Origin: JADGGV01 sp035715725
GTDB lineage: Bacteria > Gemmatimonadota > Gemmatimonadetes > Longimicrobiales > RSA9
NCBI GenBank assembly: GCA_035715725.1
Contig: DASTKT010000212.1
Span: forward strand, 1-17,550
DNA length: 17,550 nucleotides
Direction: 5' to 3'
The notes below the pieces were generated by a model, which did not search any database, was not told where the DNA came from, and worked only from the letters and a program-made list of their open reading frames with translations. The translations under genes were made by a program, and so were the position numbers. How positions within the stretch are numbered: position 1 is the stretch's first letter; every line of letters begins with the position of its first letter. Positions 1 to 8,402 of this stretch are shown piece after piece.

Positions 1-34
1 GAAGGCAGAGGCGCCCAAGCAGGCGGACCATCTC
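1..34. other. window edge, no feature seen
   Basis: This short flank left of repeat element A shows no recognisable gene end. It does not resemble the sequence left of element B, which helps place the element's left boundary near base 35. Confidence 0.4.
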
Positions 35-219
35 GGGAACCGTTCACGGGGCCGGGGCAGACGCTGCGGGCAGGGGTGACTGCGGGTTGGACTGCGGGCG
101 GGGGCCGGGGAGGGGGCGAGGCCGGGCTAACTCCGGGTCCAAGGGGGGGCGGGGGCGGGGACTGCGGGTAGGGGCGAGCGCGAGCGCGGGACCACTGCGG
201 GAGCACGTCGGGCGGGGGG

Positions 220-253
220 CGCATCACCGGTCCGGTCGCATCACCGGTCCGGT
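220..253 (+). repeat. 17-bp tandem repeat, 2 units (copy A)
   Basis: Two adjacent units of CGCATCACCGGTCCGGT lie at the inner edge of the left arm of element A. Each unit has the palindrome ACCGGT at its core. Copy B has three units at the matching place. Confidence 0.85.
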
Positions 254-267
254 CTCTTCACTCGTCC

Positions 268-297
268 GGGCGCTCCACCTCCGGGCGCTTCACACGT
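268..297 (+). repeat. 15-bp tandem repeat, 2 units (copy A)
   Basis: Two units of the GGGCGCTCCACCTCC type are followed by diverged sequence. The same position in copy B holds about nine units, so this block has expanded or contracted between copies. Confidence 0.75.
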
Positions 298-485
298 CCG
301 CTCGCTTCTCCAGGGCGATGTTGGCGGCCATGAGCACGCCCACACCCGCACCGGCGAGGTCGCTGGCGTTCGGACGTCCCGCTCGGTGAAGTCTCGCCGG
401 ACCGCCGCCGCTGCAAGACGGCTCGCGTCTCCCTCGCTTCTTCTCGCGCGGCCTCATCGGCCGCGCTCTTCCCTTCGCTCGGAAG

Positions 486-509
486 GAGCCGCCCCAGGAG
501 GGGCGCCTC
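486..509. repeat. conserved hairpin in centre of element A
   Basis: The inverted repeat GAGCCGCCCC / GGGGCGCCTC has a four-base loop (AGGA) and one mismatch. It lies in the best-conserved part of the element. Copy B has the equivalent hairpin with an eight-pair perfect stem and a GAGA loop. It is a short structure in very GC-rich DNA, so its conservation across both copies is the main support. Confidence 0.5.
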
Positions 510-833
510 CGCCGCCCGGACCCTGCGCATCCGGTCGAGCCGCACGGGTCCGATCTTCAGCCGAGGGCAGGGCCTCACCGAAGGACGCTGCCCCGCCCCT
601 GCCCGCAGTTGCACCCGCCGTGGGCCCGCGCTCGCGCTCGCGCCTGCCCCCACCCGCAGTCTCCGCCCCCGCCCGCCGTCGGACCCGGAGCGGTCCCACC
701 TCGCCCTCGCCCGCGCCCGCAGTCCCCGCCCCCCGTTGAACCCGCGGTCACCTCGGGCTCGCCCCCGCCCGCAGTTGAAGCCGTTCCCGCAGCTCCGACC
801 TTCTCGTGAACGCTTACGGCCGGTCCGCTCCGC

Positions 834-2507
<1,674 letters not shown>

Positions 2508-2867
2508 CCAGCTCTCCTCGTCGTGTCCCCGCCCCCCGCGCCGGGCACGAAACAACCCCGGGGGCGCGGAGCCTCCGGGGTTCCCGATGGTAGGGACGAC
2601 CGCTGAATCTAACCCCCGTCCGCGGCGCGAGGAAGGGAAGGCGGCGCGGGCCGCGTCGCCCCCGTCCGGCCGCCTCCGCGCGGCGGCCCGACCCGGGGCC
2701 CGGCACGCCGGCCCGGGGTCGGGCCCCTTGCCTCCGGCGGCGCCAGGCGGCAAACTCATGTGTTTACGAACCCAGACGCGCCGCCTCCCCGCTCCCGCTG
2801 TGGCCGTCCTTCGGTCCGCCGGTTCCCGGACCACGCTCGCTCATCACCAGTGGAGTACAGACGCAGT
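2508..2867. other. divergent intergenic region between prfC and the hybrid kinase
   Basis: A stretch of 360 bases with no convincing gene, although reading frames stay open across it on both strands because stop codons are rare at this GC content. It must hold the promoters for prfC and the kinase, but I cannot point to a clear -35/-10 pair. The one clear structure is the inverted repeat AACCCCGG / CCGGGGTT at 2554-2561 and 2575-2582. On the minus strand this sits about 47 bases before the prfC start and is followed by only a weak T-rich stretch. Confidence 0.5.
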
Positions 2868-5369
2868 ATGGCTGTCGAAGGCCCGCGCATTCTCGAGGCG
2901 CTGCGCCGGAGCGAGGAGCGGCTCCGCGCCATCTTCGCCAACTCGCCGATCGGGATCCTCGTGAGCGACCTCGACGGTGGCCGGCTCGAAGCGAACCCGG
3001 CGCTGGAGCGGTTTCTCGGCGTGAGCGCCGCGGAGTTCCTGGAAGACGTCGCCCGCTTCAGCCATCCCGAGGACTTCGCGCTGGACGAGCGGCTGTTCCG
3101 CGAGCTGTGCGCGGGGGAGCGGGACAGCTACCAGATGGAGAAGCGCTACATCCGCGCGGACGGCGAGCTGGTCTGGGGGGACCTGAGCGTCTCGCTGCTG
3201 CGCGATGCGGAGGGGCGGCCGCGCGCGGCGTTCGCGATGGTGCAGGACATCACCGCGCGGAAGCGCGCGGAGGCGGCGCTCCACGAGCGGGAAGCGGACT
3301 TCCGCTCGCTGATCGAGAACGTCTCCGACCTGATCGTCCTCGTGGACGCCTCGCGGACGATCCGCTACATCACGCCGGCCGTCGAGCGGGTGCTCGGCGT
3401 CCGTCCCGCCGAGGCGACGGACCGCCCGGTGCGTGACTTCATCCACCCCGAGGACTGGCAGCGTCTCGACGACCGGACCGCGAGCCGCCTGCGCGGGGAA
3501 GGCGACCCGGAGCGGTTCACCGAGGTCCGCGCGCTCCATCGCGACGGCTCCTGGCGCGTGCTCCAGCTCCGGGCCAACCGCTACGACGGCAGCCGCTGGG
3601 GGCCGGCGATCGTGGTCGCGGCCCGCGATGTCACGGAAAAGCGCCGTGCGGAGGAGACCGCGCGCTCGGCGGAGCAGCGGGCGCGGGCGACGGCCGAGCG
3701 GATGCGCGCCGTGGCCGCGGCCGCCGCGGGCGTCATCGGCGCGGAGGCGCTCGACGAGCTCCGTGACGTGCTGCGGAGCGCCTGCGCGCGCGTCATGCCG
3801 TTCGACGTGTTCTGCCTCGCGCTCCACGAGGAGGAGACCGGCAGCCTCGCGGTGCTGACCAGCGTCGCGGGGGAGAGCGAGTGGCTGGAGGAGCGCGTCG
3901 CGCTCGCCGGCACGCCCAGCGAGCGCGTGGTCCGGGAGCGGCGCTCGCTCCGCACGCTCTGCTCGACCGATCCGCTGGCGGCCGGGGCGGTGCGCTGGGC
4001 CGGCGGCGGCCCGCCCGAGTCGGTCATCCGCACGCCGATCCTCGAAGGCGACCGCGTCCTCGGGATCCTCTCAGTCCAGAGCTACACGCCCGACCTCTAC
4101 GCCGCCGAGGATGTCGAGGTGCTGGAGGCCGTCGCGTCGTGCGGCGCGTCGGCGCTGGTGAACATCCACCATCTCGCCGAGCGCCGGCGCACCGAGGAGG
4201 CGCTGCGCGACAAGGAGGAGCACCTGCGGCAGGTGCTGCGCCTCGAGGCCGTCGGCCGCCTCGCCGGCGGAGTGGCCCACGACTTCAACAACATCCTGAC
4301 CGTCATCAGCGGCCACGCGGAGCTCCTCCTCGAGGAGCACGCCGCGCAGGACGCGCTGCGCGAGGACCTGGACGAGATCCGCCGGGCGGCGGAGCGCGCC
4401 ACCGGCCTCACGCGCCAGCTCCTGGCGTTCAGCCGGAAGCAGGTGCTCCGCCCGGAGCGGCTCGACCTGGGCCATACGCTCACCGAGCTGGAATGGCTGC
4501 TGCGCCGGCTGATCGGCGAGGACATCGAGCTGGTCACGAGCGCACGCGCCGACCTCGGCGCGATCATGGCCGACCCGAGCCAGATCGAGCAGGTCATCGT
4601 CAACCTCGTCGTGAACGCGCGGGATGCGATGCCGAAGGGCGGCCGGCTCGTGCTCGGCACCGACCGTCTCGCCGTGACCGAGCGGAGGCGCCCGCAGGCG
4701 TACGTGGCGCCGGGGGACTACGTCCGGCTCTCCGTGAGCGACACCGGGGCCGGGATGGACGCCGCGACGCTCGCCCGCATCTTCGAGCCGTTCTTCACGA
4801 CGAAGCCCGTCGGCAGCGGCACGGGCCTCGGGCTCTCCACCGTCTACGGCATCGTCAAGCAGAGCGGCGGGTACGTCTGGGCCGAGAGCGAGCCGGGGCG
4901 GGGCAGCACCTTCTTCGTGCTGCTGCCGCTCGCGCCGGCGACGGCGGCCGCGCCGGCGGCGCCCGCTCCGGCGCTCCCCGCCGCCCGCGGCGCCGGCACC
5001 GTGCTCGTCGCCGAGGACGAGCGCGAGGTGCGCGGGATCACGCGCCGGATCCTGGAGCGCGCCGGCTACACCGTCCTCGTCGCCGAGGACGGACCCGGCG
5101 CGCTGGCGCTCTCGCGCCGGCACGCCGGCCCCATCGACCTGCTCCTGACCGATGTCGTCATGCCGCGGATGAGCGGGAAGGAGCTCGCCGACCGCATCGC
5201 CGCGGAGCGTCCGGAAACCCGCGTCGTCTACATGACCGGCTACACGGACGACGCGATCGTCCACCACGGCGTGCTCGACGAAGGCGTCGCCCTCGTCGTG
5301 AAGCCCTTCACGGCGACGGCGCTGCTCCAGGCGCTGGCCGCGGTGCCCGGCACGCCCGCCGGCGACTGA
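2868..5369 (+). CDS. PAS-PAS-GAF hybrid sensor histidine kinase with receiver domain
   Basis: A predicted cytosolic sensor kinase of 833 residues with no membrane helix. Domains in order are PAS 1 (about 10-125, ending QDITARKRAE), PAS 2 (about 143-255, ending RDVTEKRRAE), GAF (about 285-435), a short coiled linker, HisKA with phospho-acceptor His471 in GGVAHDFNNIL, and HATPase with the N box VNARDAM (Asn583), DTGAGMD, FEPFFTTK and GTGLGLSTVYG. An Ala/Pro-rich linker (about 686-708) leads to the C-terminal receiver with Asp762 in LLTDVVMP and Lys812 in VVKPF. All residues needed for autophosphorylation and phosphotransfer are present. The order resembles the widespread NtrB-like hybrid kinases. 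The signal is unknown. I prefer ATG 2868 (GGAG about 12 bases upstream); the frame is open from 2760, but that extension is low-complexity and precedes the first PAS fold. No partner regulator is adjacent. It converges with the next gene, 21 bases away. Confidence 0.93.
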   Translation: MAVEGPRILEALRRSEERLRAIFANSPIGILVSDLDGGRLEANPALERFLGVSAAEFLEDVARFSHPEDFALDERLFRELCAGERDSYQMEKRYIRADGELVWGDLSVSLLRDAEGRPRAAFAMVQDITARKRAEAALHEREADFRSLIENVSDLIVLVDASRTIRYITPAVERVLGVRPAEATDRPVRDFIHPEDWQRLDDRTASRLRGEGDPERFTEVRALHRDGSWRVLQLRANRYDGSRWGPAIVVAARDVTEKRRAEETARSAEQRARATAERMRAVAAAAAGVIGAEALDELRDVLRSACARVMPFDVFCLALHEEETGSLAVLTSVAGESEWLEERVALAGTPSERVVRERRSLRTLCSTDPLAAGAVRWAGGGPPESVIRTPILEGDRVLGILSVQSYTPDLYAAEDVEVLEAVASCGASALVNIHHLAERRRTEEALRDKEEHLRQVLRLEAVGRLAGGVAHDFNNILTVISGHAELLLEEHAAQDALREDLDEIRRAAERATGLTRQLLAFSRKQVLRPERLDLGHTLTELEWLLRRLIGEDIELVTSARADLGAIMADPSQIEQVIVNLVVNARDAMPKGGRLVLGTDRLAVTERRRPQAYVAPGDYVRLSVSDTGAGMDAATLARIFEPFFTTKPVGSGTGLGLSTVYGIVKQSGGYVWAESEPGRGSTFFVLLPLAPATAAAPAAPAPALPAARGAGTVLVAEDEREVRGITRRILERAGYTVLVAEDGPGALALSRRHAGPIDLLLTDVVMPRMSGKELADRIAAERPETRVVYMTGYTDDAIVHHGVLDEGVALVVKPFTATALLQALAAVPGTPAGD

Positions 5370-5390
5370 AGAGAGCCCGCGTCCCGGACC

Positions 5391-6041
5391 TCAGGACGCC
5401 GCGCGCGGCTCCGGCACTACCCCGACCCGGAACGCGCAGCGCGGCGCACCGGTCCGGTCGCAGCACTCCCGGACCTCCGCGCCCACGATCCCACCCACCA
5501 GCTCCTCCGCCAGCGCGCACGCCTCCGGGTTCTCCCCGACGATCGACTCGAACGGGCAACTGAAGCCCCGGATCACGATCGCATCCTCCGACTCCTCCAC
5601 CCGCGCCAGCCCGCCCAGCTCGCCCAGCAGCGCCACCGCCGCGTCCAGCCGGGCGCGCAGATCCGCGCTCCCCGGCCGCGCCCGCTCCCCCGCCCGGCGA
5701 CCGACCGCGCGCAGCAGCTCCTCCAGCCCCTCCTCCCCACGCTCCTCGCGGATGTGCCCGAGCACCTCGAGCAGGACCGCCGCGTACCCCTTCGGAAACA
5801 CCGCGTCCGCCTCCGGCGTCAGCCGATAGACGTGCGCGGGCTTGCGCGGCCCCCGCCGCACGCCCCCCTGCTCGATCAGACCGTCGCGCTCCAGCGAGCC
5901 GACGTGCAGCCGCACCGCGTTGTGCGTCACGCCGAGCGCCTCCGCCAGGTCCGCCACCGTGCGCGGGCCCCACCGAAGCAGCGCCAGCACCCGGCCCCGC
6001 GTGCTGGCCAGCAGCCGCTGGCGCCATCCCGTCGCGGTCAT
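5391..6041 (-). CDS. SufR-like winged-helix transcriptional regulator with cysteine-rich C-terminal domain
   Basis: A 216-residue regulator. Residues about 14-72 form a winged helix (TVADLAEALGVTHNAVRLHVGSLERDGLI), followed by a basic wing (VRRGPRKPAHVYRLT). The C-terminal half ends in a cysteine set, Cys162, Cys175, Cys193, Cys194 and Cys202, within GFSCPFESIV, PEACALAEELV and VRECCDRTGAPRCAFRV. The C-X12-C spacing and surrounding pattern resemble SufR, an Fe-S cluster-binding repressor of the suf operon, so cluster or redox sensing is a reasonable inference. No suf genes lie here, hence no symbol is given. The ATG at 6041 has a strong GGAGG five bases upstream. It is transcribed away from the DUF4142/cupredoxin operon across an AT-rich gap with a candidate operator, which suggests it controls that operon and itself. 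A generic ArsR/DeoR-like family assignment is the alternative. Confidence 0.85.
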   Translation of the reverse strand: MTATGWRQRLLASTRGRVLALLRWGPRTVADLAEALGVTHNAVRLHVGSLERDGLIEQGGVRRGPRKPAHVYRLTPEADAVFPKGYAAVLLEVLGHIREERGEEGLEELLRAVGRRAGERARPGSADLRARLDAAVALLGELGGLARVEESEDAIVIRGFSCPFESIVGENPEACALAEELVGGIVGAEVRECCDRTGAPRCAFRVGVVPEPRAAS

Positions 6042-6066
6042 CGTCGCCTCCGGTTCCGTTGCGGCA

Positions 6067-6095
6067 ACGGTAGCGCGCTCTCGTCATCAAATCAA
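6067..6095 (-). promoter_or_regulatory. candidate promoter for the SufR-like regulator
   Basis: On the minus strand, TTGATT (6090-6095) and TACCGT (6067-6072) are separated by 17 bases. The match to sigma-70 consensus is moderate. It is supported by position, 26 bases before the start codon, and by the local AT-rich patch in an otherwise GC-rich window. Confidence 0.4.
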
Positions 6096-6100
6096 GTAAA

Positions 6101-6116
6101 TCAACAAAGTTCTTGA
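6101..6116. promoter_or_regulatory. candidate operator in the divergent promoter region
   Basis: A 16-bp imperfect palindrome, TCAACAAAGTTCTTGA, in which 12 of 16 positions are symmetric (TCAA-N8-TTGA). It lies between the two divergent -35 boxes and overlaps the plus-strand one, a usual place for a repressor site. The regulator encoded next door is the obvious candidate to bind it. This is inferred from sequence symmetry alone. Confidence 0.45.
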
Positions 6117-6142
6117 CTTATTGGGAGGCGGCGGCGTATCCT
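6113..6142 (+). promoter_or_regulatory. promoter of the DUF4142-cupredoxin operon
   Basis: TTGACT (6113-6118) and TATCCT (6137-6142) are separated by 18 bases, a good sigma-70-type match. Transcription would start near 6150, leaving a leader of about 80 bases before the strong ribosome site. The -35 box overlaps the candidate operator. Confidence 0.6.
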
Positions 6143-6228
6143 CCCCTAGCGGCTGGGTGGGGCGACCGCGACGGGAGCCACCGCCAGCCGGACCGGGGGC
6201 GAGTCCCCTTTTCACGGGAGGAAGCGAG

Positions 6229-6825
6229 ATGGCGGTCCGATATGGTGTGACCTGCGTGCTCCTGGCGATCCCGATGCTGGCGCTCGGCTGCGCGTCGGGG
6301 CCGACGCCGGCGGCGAAGGAGGAGCAGGCGGCGCCGGCCGCGACGGCGGCGCCAGCGGAGAACGCGGCACCGGCGCGGGTGAGCGACGCGGAGATCGCGG
6401 CGATCGTGGTCGTGGCGAACACGGTGGATGCGGAGACGGGGGACCTGGCGGTGGCGCAGGCGACGAACCCGGCGGTGAAGGAGTTCGGGCAGACGATGGC
6501 GAGGGATCACCGGGCGGTGAACGAGCAGGCGGGCGCGCTGGTGACGAAGCTGGGGGTGACGCCGGTGGAGAGCGCGGTGAGCCGGAAGCTGCGGGAGGAC
6601 GGGACGGCGTTCCAGCGGGAGCTGAAGGCGAAGTCGGGCGCGGAGTTCGACCGTGCGTACATGGCGCACGAGGTGGCGTACCACCAGGCGGTGATCGACG
6701 CGGTGGACCAGCTGCTGATCCCGAGCGCGACGAACGGCGAGCTGAAGCAGACGCTGATCGGGGTGCGCCCGGCCTTCGTGGCGCATCTGCGCCACGCGCA
6801 GGAGCTGGAAGGCTCGCTGAGGTAG
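6229..6825 (+). CDS. DUF4142-domain lipoprotein
   Basis: A 198-residue predicted lipoprotein. A signal peptide (residues 1-20) ends in the lipobox LALGC, with Cys21 as the lipidated residue. An Ala/Pro/Glu-rich linker (about 22-52) should tether the domain in the periplasm. The rest matches the helical DUF4142 pattern: NTVDAETGDLAVAQATNPAVKEFGQTMARDH, then AYMAHEVAYHQAVIDAVD. The family is ferritin-like in fold prediction, with no established activity. Conserved His and Glu residues (MARDH, HEVAYH) could bind metal, which I cannot prove. ATG 6229 is preceded by GGGAGG at good spacing; an upstream in-frame start at 6121 would overlap the promoter. It is the first gene of a two-gene operon with the cupredoxin, four bases before it. 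Little is known that would narrow its role beyond an envelope function. Confidence 0.88.
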   Translation: MAVRYGVTCVLLAIPMLALGCASGPTPAAKEEQAAPAATAAPAENAAPARVSDAEIAAIVVVANTVDAETGDLAVAQATNPAVKEFGQTMARDHRAVNEQAGALVTKLGVTPVESAVSRKLREDGTAFQRELKAKSGAEFDRAYMAHEVAYHQAVIDAVDQLLIPSATNGELKQTLIGVRPAFVAHLRHAQELEGSLR

Positions 6826-6829
6826 CGGG

Positions 6830-7198
6830 ATGGCGCCGATATCGGGGACCGGGCGTGGTGGGTGGGGGCGGGCGGCACGCGTGCTCCTGCTCGGCGTCCT
6901 GGTCCCGGTCGTTTCCGGGTCGGCGGCCGGCGCGGGTGGGGCGAAGCCGAAGCGGCACGTGGTGGAGATGCGCGGCTTCGAGTTCCGGCCGGCGGTCGTG
7001 CGGGTGGCGGTGGGCGACACGGTGGTCTGGGTGAACCGGGACGTGGTGCCGCACACGGCGACGGCGGACGGGCGCGGGTGGGACTCGGCGAACGTGGCGG
7101 CCGGCGGGAGCTGGACGCTCGTGGTCCGGCGGAAGGGGGCGGAGCGGTACACGTGCCTGTACCACCCGACCATGAAGGGGACGCTGATCGTTCGGTGA
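6830..7198 (+). CDS. secreted type I copper protein (cupredoxin, amicyanin-like loop)
   Basis: A 122-residue exported protein with a positively charged start and hydrophobic signal segment (about residues 17-35). The mature part, starting at VEMRGFEFRPAVVRVAVGDTVVWVNRDVVPHTAT, has the plastocyanin/azurin-like fold signature. The predicted copper ligands are all present: His75 (VPHTAT), Cys109, His112 and Met115 (YTCLYHPTMKG). The C-X2-H-X2-M spacing matches amicyanin; plastocyanin and pseudoazurin have a longer His-Met gap. It probably shuttles electrons in the periplasm or buffers copper. The partner is unknown, and no methylamine dehydrogenase or other redox enzyme is nearby. The start codon lies four bases after the DUF4142 stop with GAGG overlapping that gene's end, so the two are probably co-transcribed and controlled by the divergent SufR-like regulator. 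Confidence 0.9.
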   Translation: MAPISGTGRGGWGRAARVLLLGVLVPVVSGSAAGAGGAKPKRHVVEMRGFEFRPAVVRVAVGDTVVWVNRDVVPHTATADGRGWDSANVAAGGSWTLVVRRKGAERYTCLYHPTMKGTLIVR

Positions 7199-7221
7199 GC
7201 GTCCGAGCCCGGGGTGGAGTG

Positions 7222-7263
7222 GGCGCGCGTCCGGCCTCGCCGGGCGCGCGCCGCATGTTTCTT
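7222..7263 (+). terminator. hairpin terminator after the cupredoxin gene
   Basis: An inverted repeat (7222-7235 and 7239-7252) pairs over 14 positions with one G-U wobble and a three-base loop (CTC). A T-rich stretch, TGTTTCTT, follows from 7256. It lies 23 bases after the cupredoxin stop and is the most terminator-like structure in the window. Confidence 0.7.
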
Positions 7264-7310
7264 GCGGCCGCCGAGCGCGGTCCCGGACCGCTCCCGTCGA
7301 GAAGGGCGAC

Positions 7311-8174
7311 ATGCGTCCGCTCGCGCTCCGAACCGTCCTCGTGGCGACCGATCTCACCGACGCCGTGCTCCCCGGCCTGCGCACGGCGGCGGAGCTGGCG
7401 CGCCTGACCGGCGCGGCGGTGCACGTGGTGCACGCGGCCGCTGGGCCGGCGGCCGAGGCGGAGCGCGCCCTGGCGGAACAGCTTCGGGCGGCCGGGTGCG
7501 GCCCGGATGTGCTGGAGGAGGTCCGGATGCCGTCCGGGCCGGCCGACCAGGCGATCGTCCGGGAGGCGCGCCGCATCGGTGCGGACGCGATCGTGCTGGG
7601 GCCGCATCGGCCGAACCGGCCGCCCGGGCTCGGCAGCACGGCCTACCGCGTCGTGATCGCGGCCGACGTGCCGTGCCTCGTGCTGCCGGTCGAGCTCCCG
7701 CTGCCGCTCGACAGGGTTCTCGTGCCGATCGATGCGGCCGGGGCCGCGCGGGGTGCGCTGGCGGTCGCGCTGACGTGGGCGTCGGCGCTGCGGCGCAGGC
7801 CGACGCCCGGCTCGCCGGAGCCGACCCGGCTGGTGGCGCTGCACGTCGCGCCGGCCGCGCACGAGGCGGACGGCGAAGGCGACACGGCGGCGCTGGAGCG
7901 GGAGGTCGCGCTGGTGCGGGACCGCGTCGCGGGGTTCGCGGGGGTCGAGGTGCAGCAGGCCCTCGAGTTCGGCGACGATCCCGCGGCCTCGATCCTGCAA
8001 CGCGCGGCGGCCGACCGGAGCGACCTCATCGTGCTCGGGACGCACGGGCACCCGGCGGGCACCGAGCATGGGCTGGGCAGCGTGTCCAGCGCCGTGGTGC
8101 AGCGCGCGACCACCCCCGTCCTGCTGGTCTCCCCCGCCGTCTGGCGGGAGCTGGCGGCGGAGCCCCTCCCCTGA
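7311..8174 (+). CDS. tandem-domain universal stress protein
   Basis: A 287-residue cytosolic protein with two UspA-type domains. The first (about 5-132) begins LRTVLVATDLTDAVLPGL. The second (about 137-276) begins LDRVLVPIDAAGAARGAL and ends with ATTPVLLVSP. The second domain keeps a nucleotide-binding loop, IVLGTHGHPAGTEHGLGSVSS, close to the G-X2-G-X9-G-S/T pattern of ATP-binding members. The corresponding stretch in the first domain, IVLGPHRPNRPPGLGSTA, is degenerate, so nucleotide binding may rest on the second domain only. ATG 7311 is preceded by GAGAAGGG. It starts 48 bases beyond the hairpin terminator, so it probably has its own promoter, though I see no clear one. Members of the family respond to starvation, hypoxia or membrane stress; the exact role here is not known. 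Confidence 0.9.
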   Translation: MRPLALRTVLVATDLTDAVLPGLRTAAELARLTGAAVHVVHAAAGPAAEAERALAEQLRAAGCGPDVLEEVRMPSGPADQAIVREARRIGADAIVLGPHRPNRPPGLGSTAYRVVIAADVPCLVLPVELPLPLDRVLVPIDAAGAARGALAVALTWASALRRRPTPGSPEPTRLVALHVAPAAHEADGEGDTAALEREVALVRDRVAGFAGVEVQQALEFGDDPAASILQRAAADRSDLIVLGTHGHPAGTEHGLGSVSSAVVQRATTPVLLVSPAVWRELAAEPLP

Positions 8175-8402
8175 GGATCGTGCGCGGCCGCGACTCCGAG
8201 ACGTGAGCGATCCCCGTGAGCGTCCGTACGCGGTGGGGCGCGGCGCAGCGCGCGCGGAGCCGGTGGCTTTCCGTCCGGCGGCGCCGTAACGCCGTACGCC
8301 GGCCGGAGACCGTATGCATGGGAGGTCCGGCCGCGCGGAGCGCTTGCGCCGAGCCGCGGGGCCGCCCGGGCGGAACGACCCACGACTCCACAGGGGAGAG
8401 AC

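Larger units (their letters stand above)
35..817 (+). repeat. long non-coding repeat element, copy A
   Basis: A GC-rich element of about 783 bp that recurs in the same orientation at 16651-17500. By eye the non-tandem parts are roughly 80% identical. Its ends are imperfect inverted repeats: GGGAACCGTTCACGG at the left and, read inward on the other strand, GTAAGCGTTCACGAG at the right. From left to right it has a G-rich left arm (35 to about 219), two 17-bp repeats (220-253), two 15-bp repeats (268-297), a conserved centre (about 300-595) and a C-rich right arm (about 596-817) that is largely the reverse complement of the left arm. The right arm holds some 60 bp more than in copy B. It ends 16 bases beyond the prfC stop codon. 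Small ORFs exist on both strands, but single-base indels between copies break their frames, so I regard it as non-coding. No transposase is present. The strand given follows the orientation shared with copy B and is arbitrary. Confidence 0.85.

Noticed and set aside
258..653. Possible small proteins within the repeat element on either strand, also 17012-17440
   Set aside because: The equivalent frames in the two copies are broken by single-base indels and contain no domain; much of the translation comes from the low-complexity arms.
35..817. Element copies as insertion sequences with their own transposase
   Set aside because: Neither copy holds a frame with transposase features, and about 800 bp with arms removed leaves too little room for one.
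2554..2582. Riboswitch or attenuator in the prfC leader
   Set aside because: Only one eight-pair hairpin is visible, with a weak T stretch and no second competing stem. It matches no riboswitch class I know, so it is mentioned only in the intergenic entry.
5447..5462. A 16-base match (CACCGGTCCGGTCGCA) between the regulator gene and the 17-bp repeat of element A
   Set aside because: It lies in well-defined coding sequence (Asp-Arg-Thr-Gly-Ala) with no further similarity on either side. Chance in GC-rich DNA is likelier than an element fragment.
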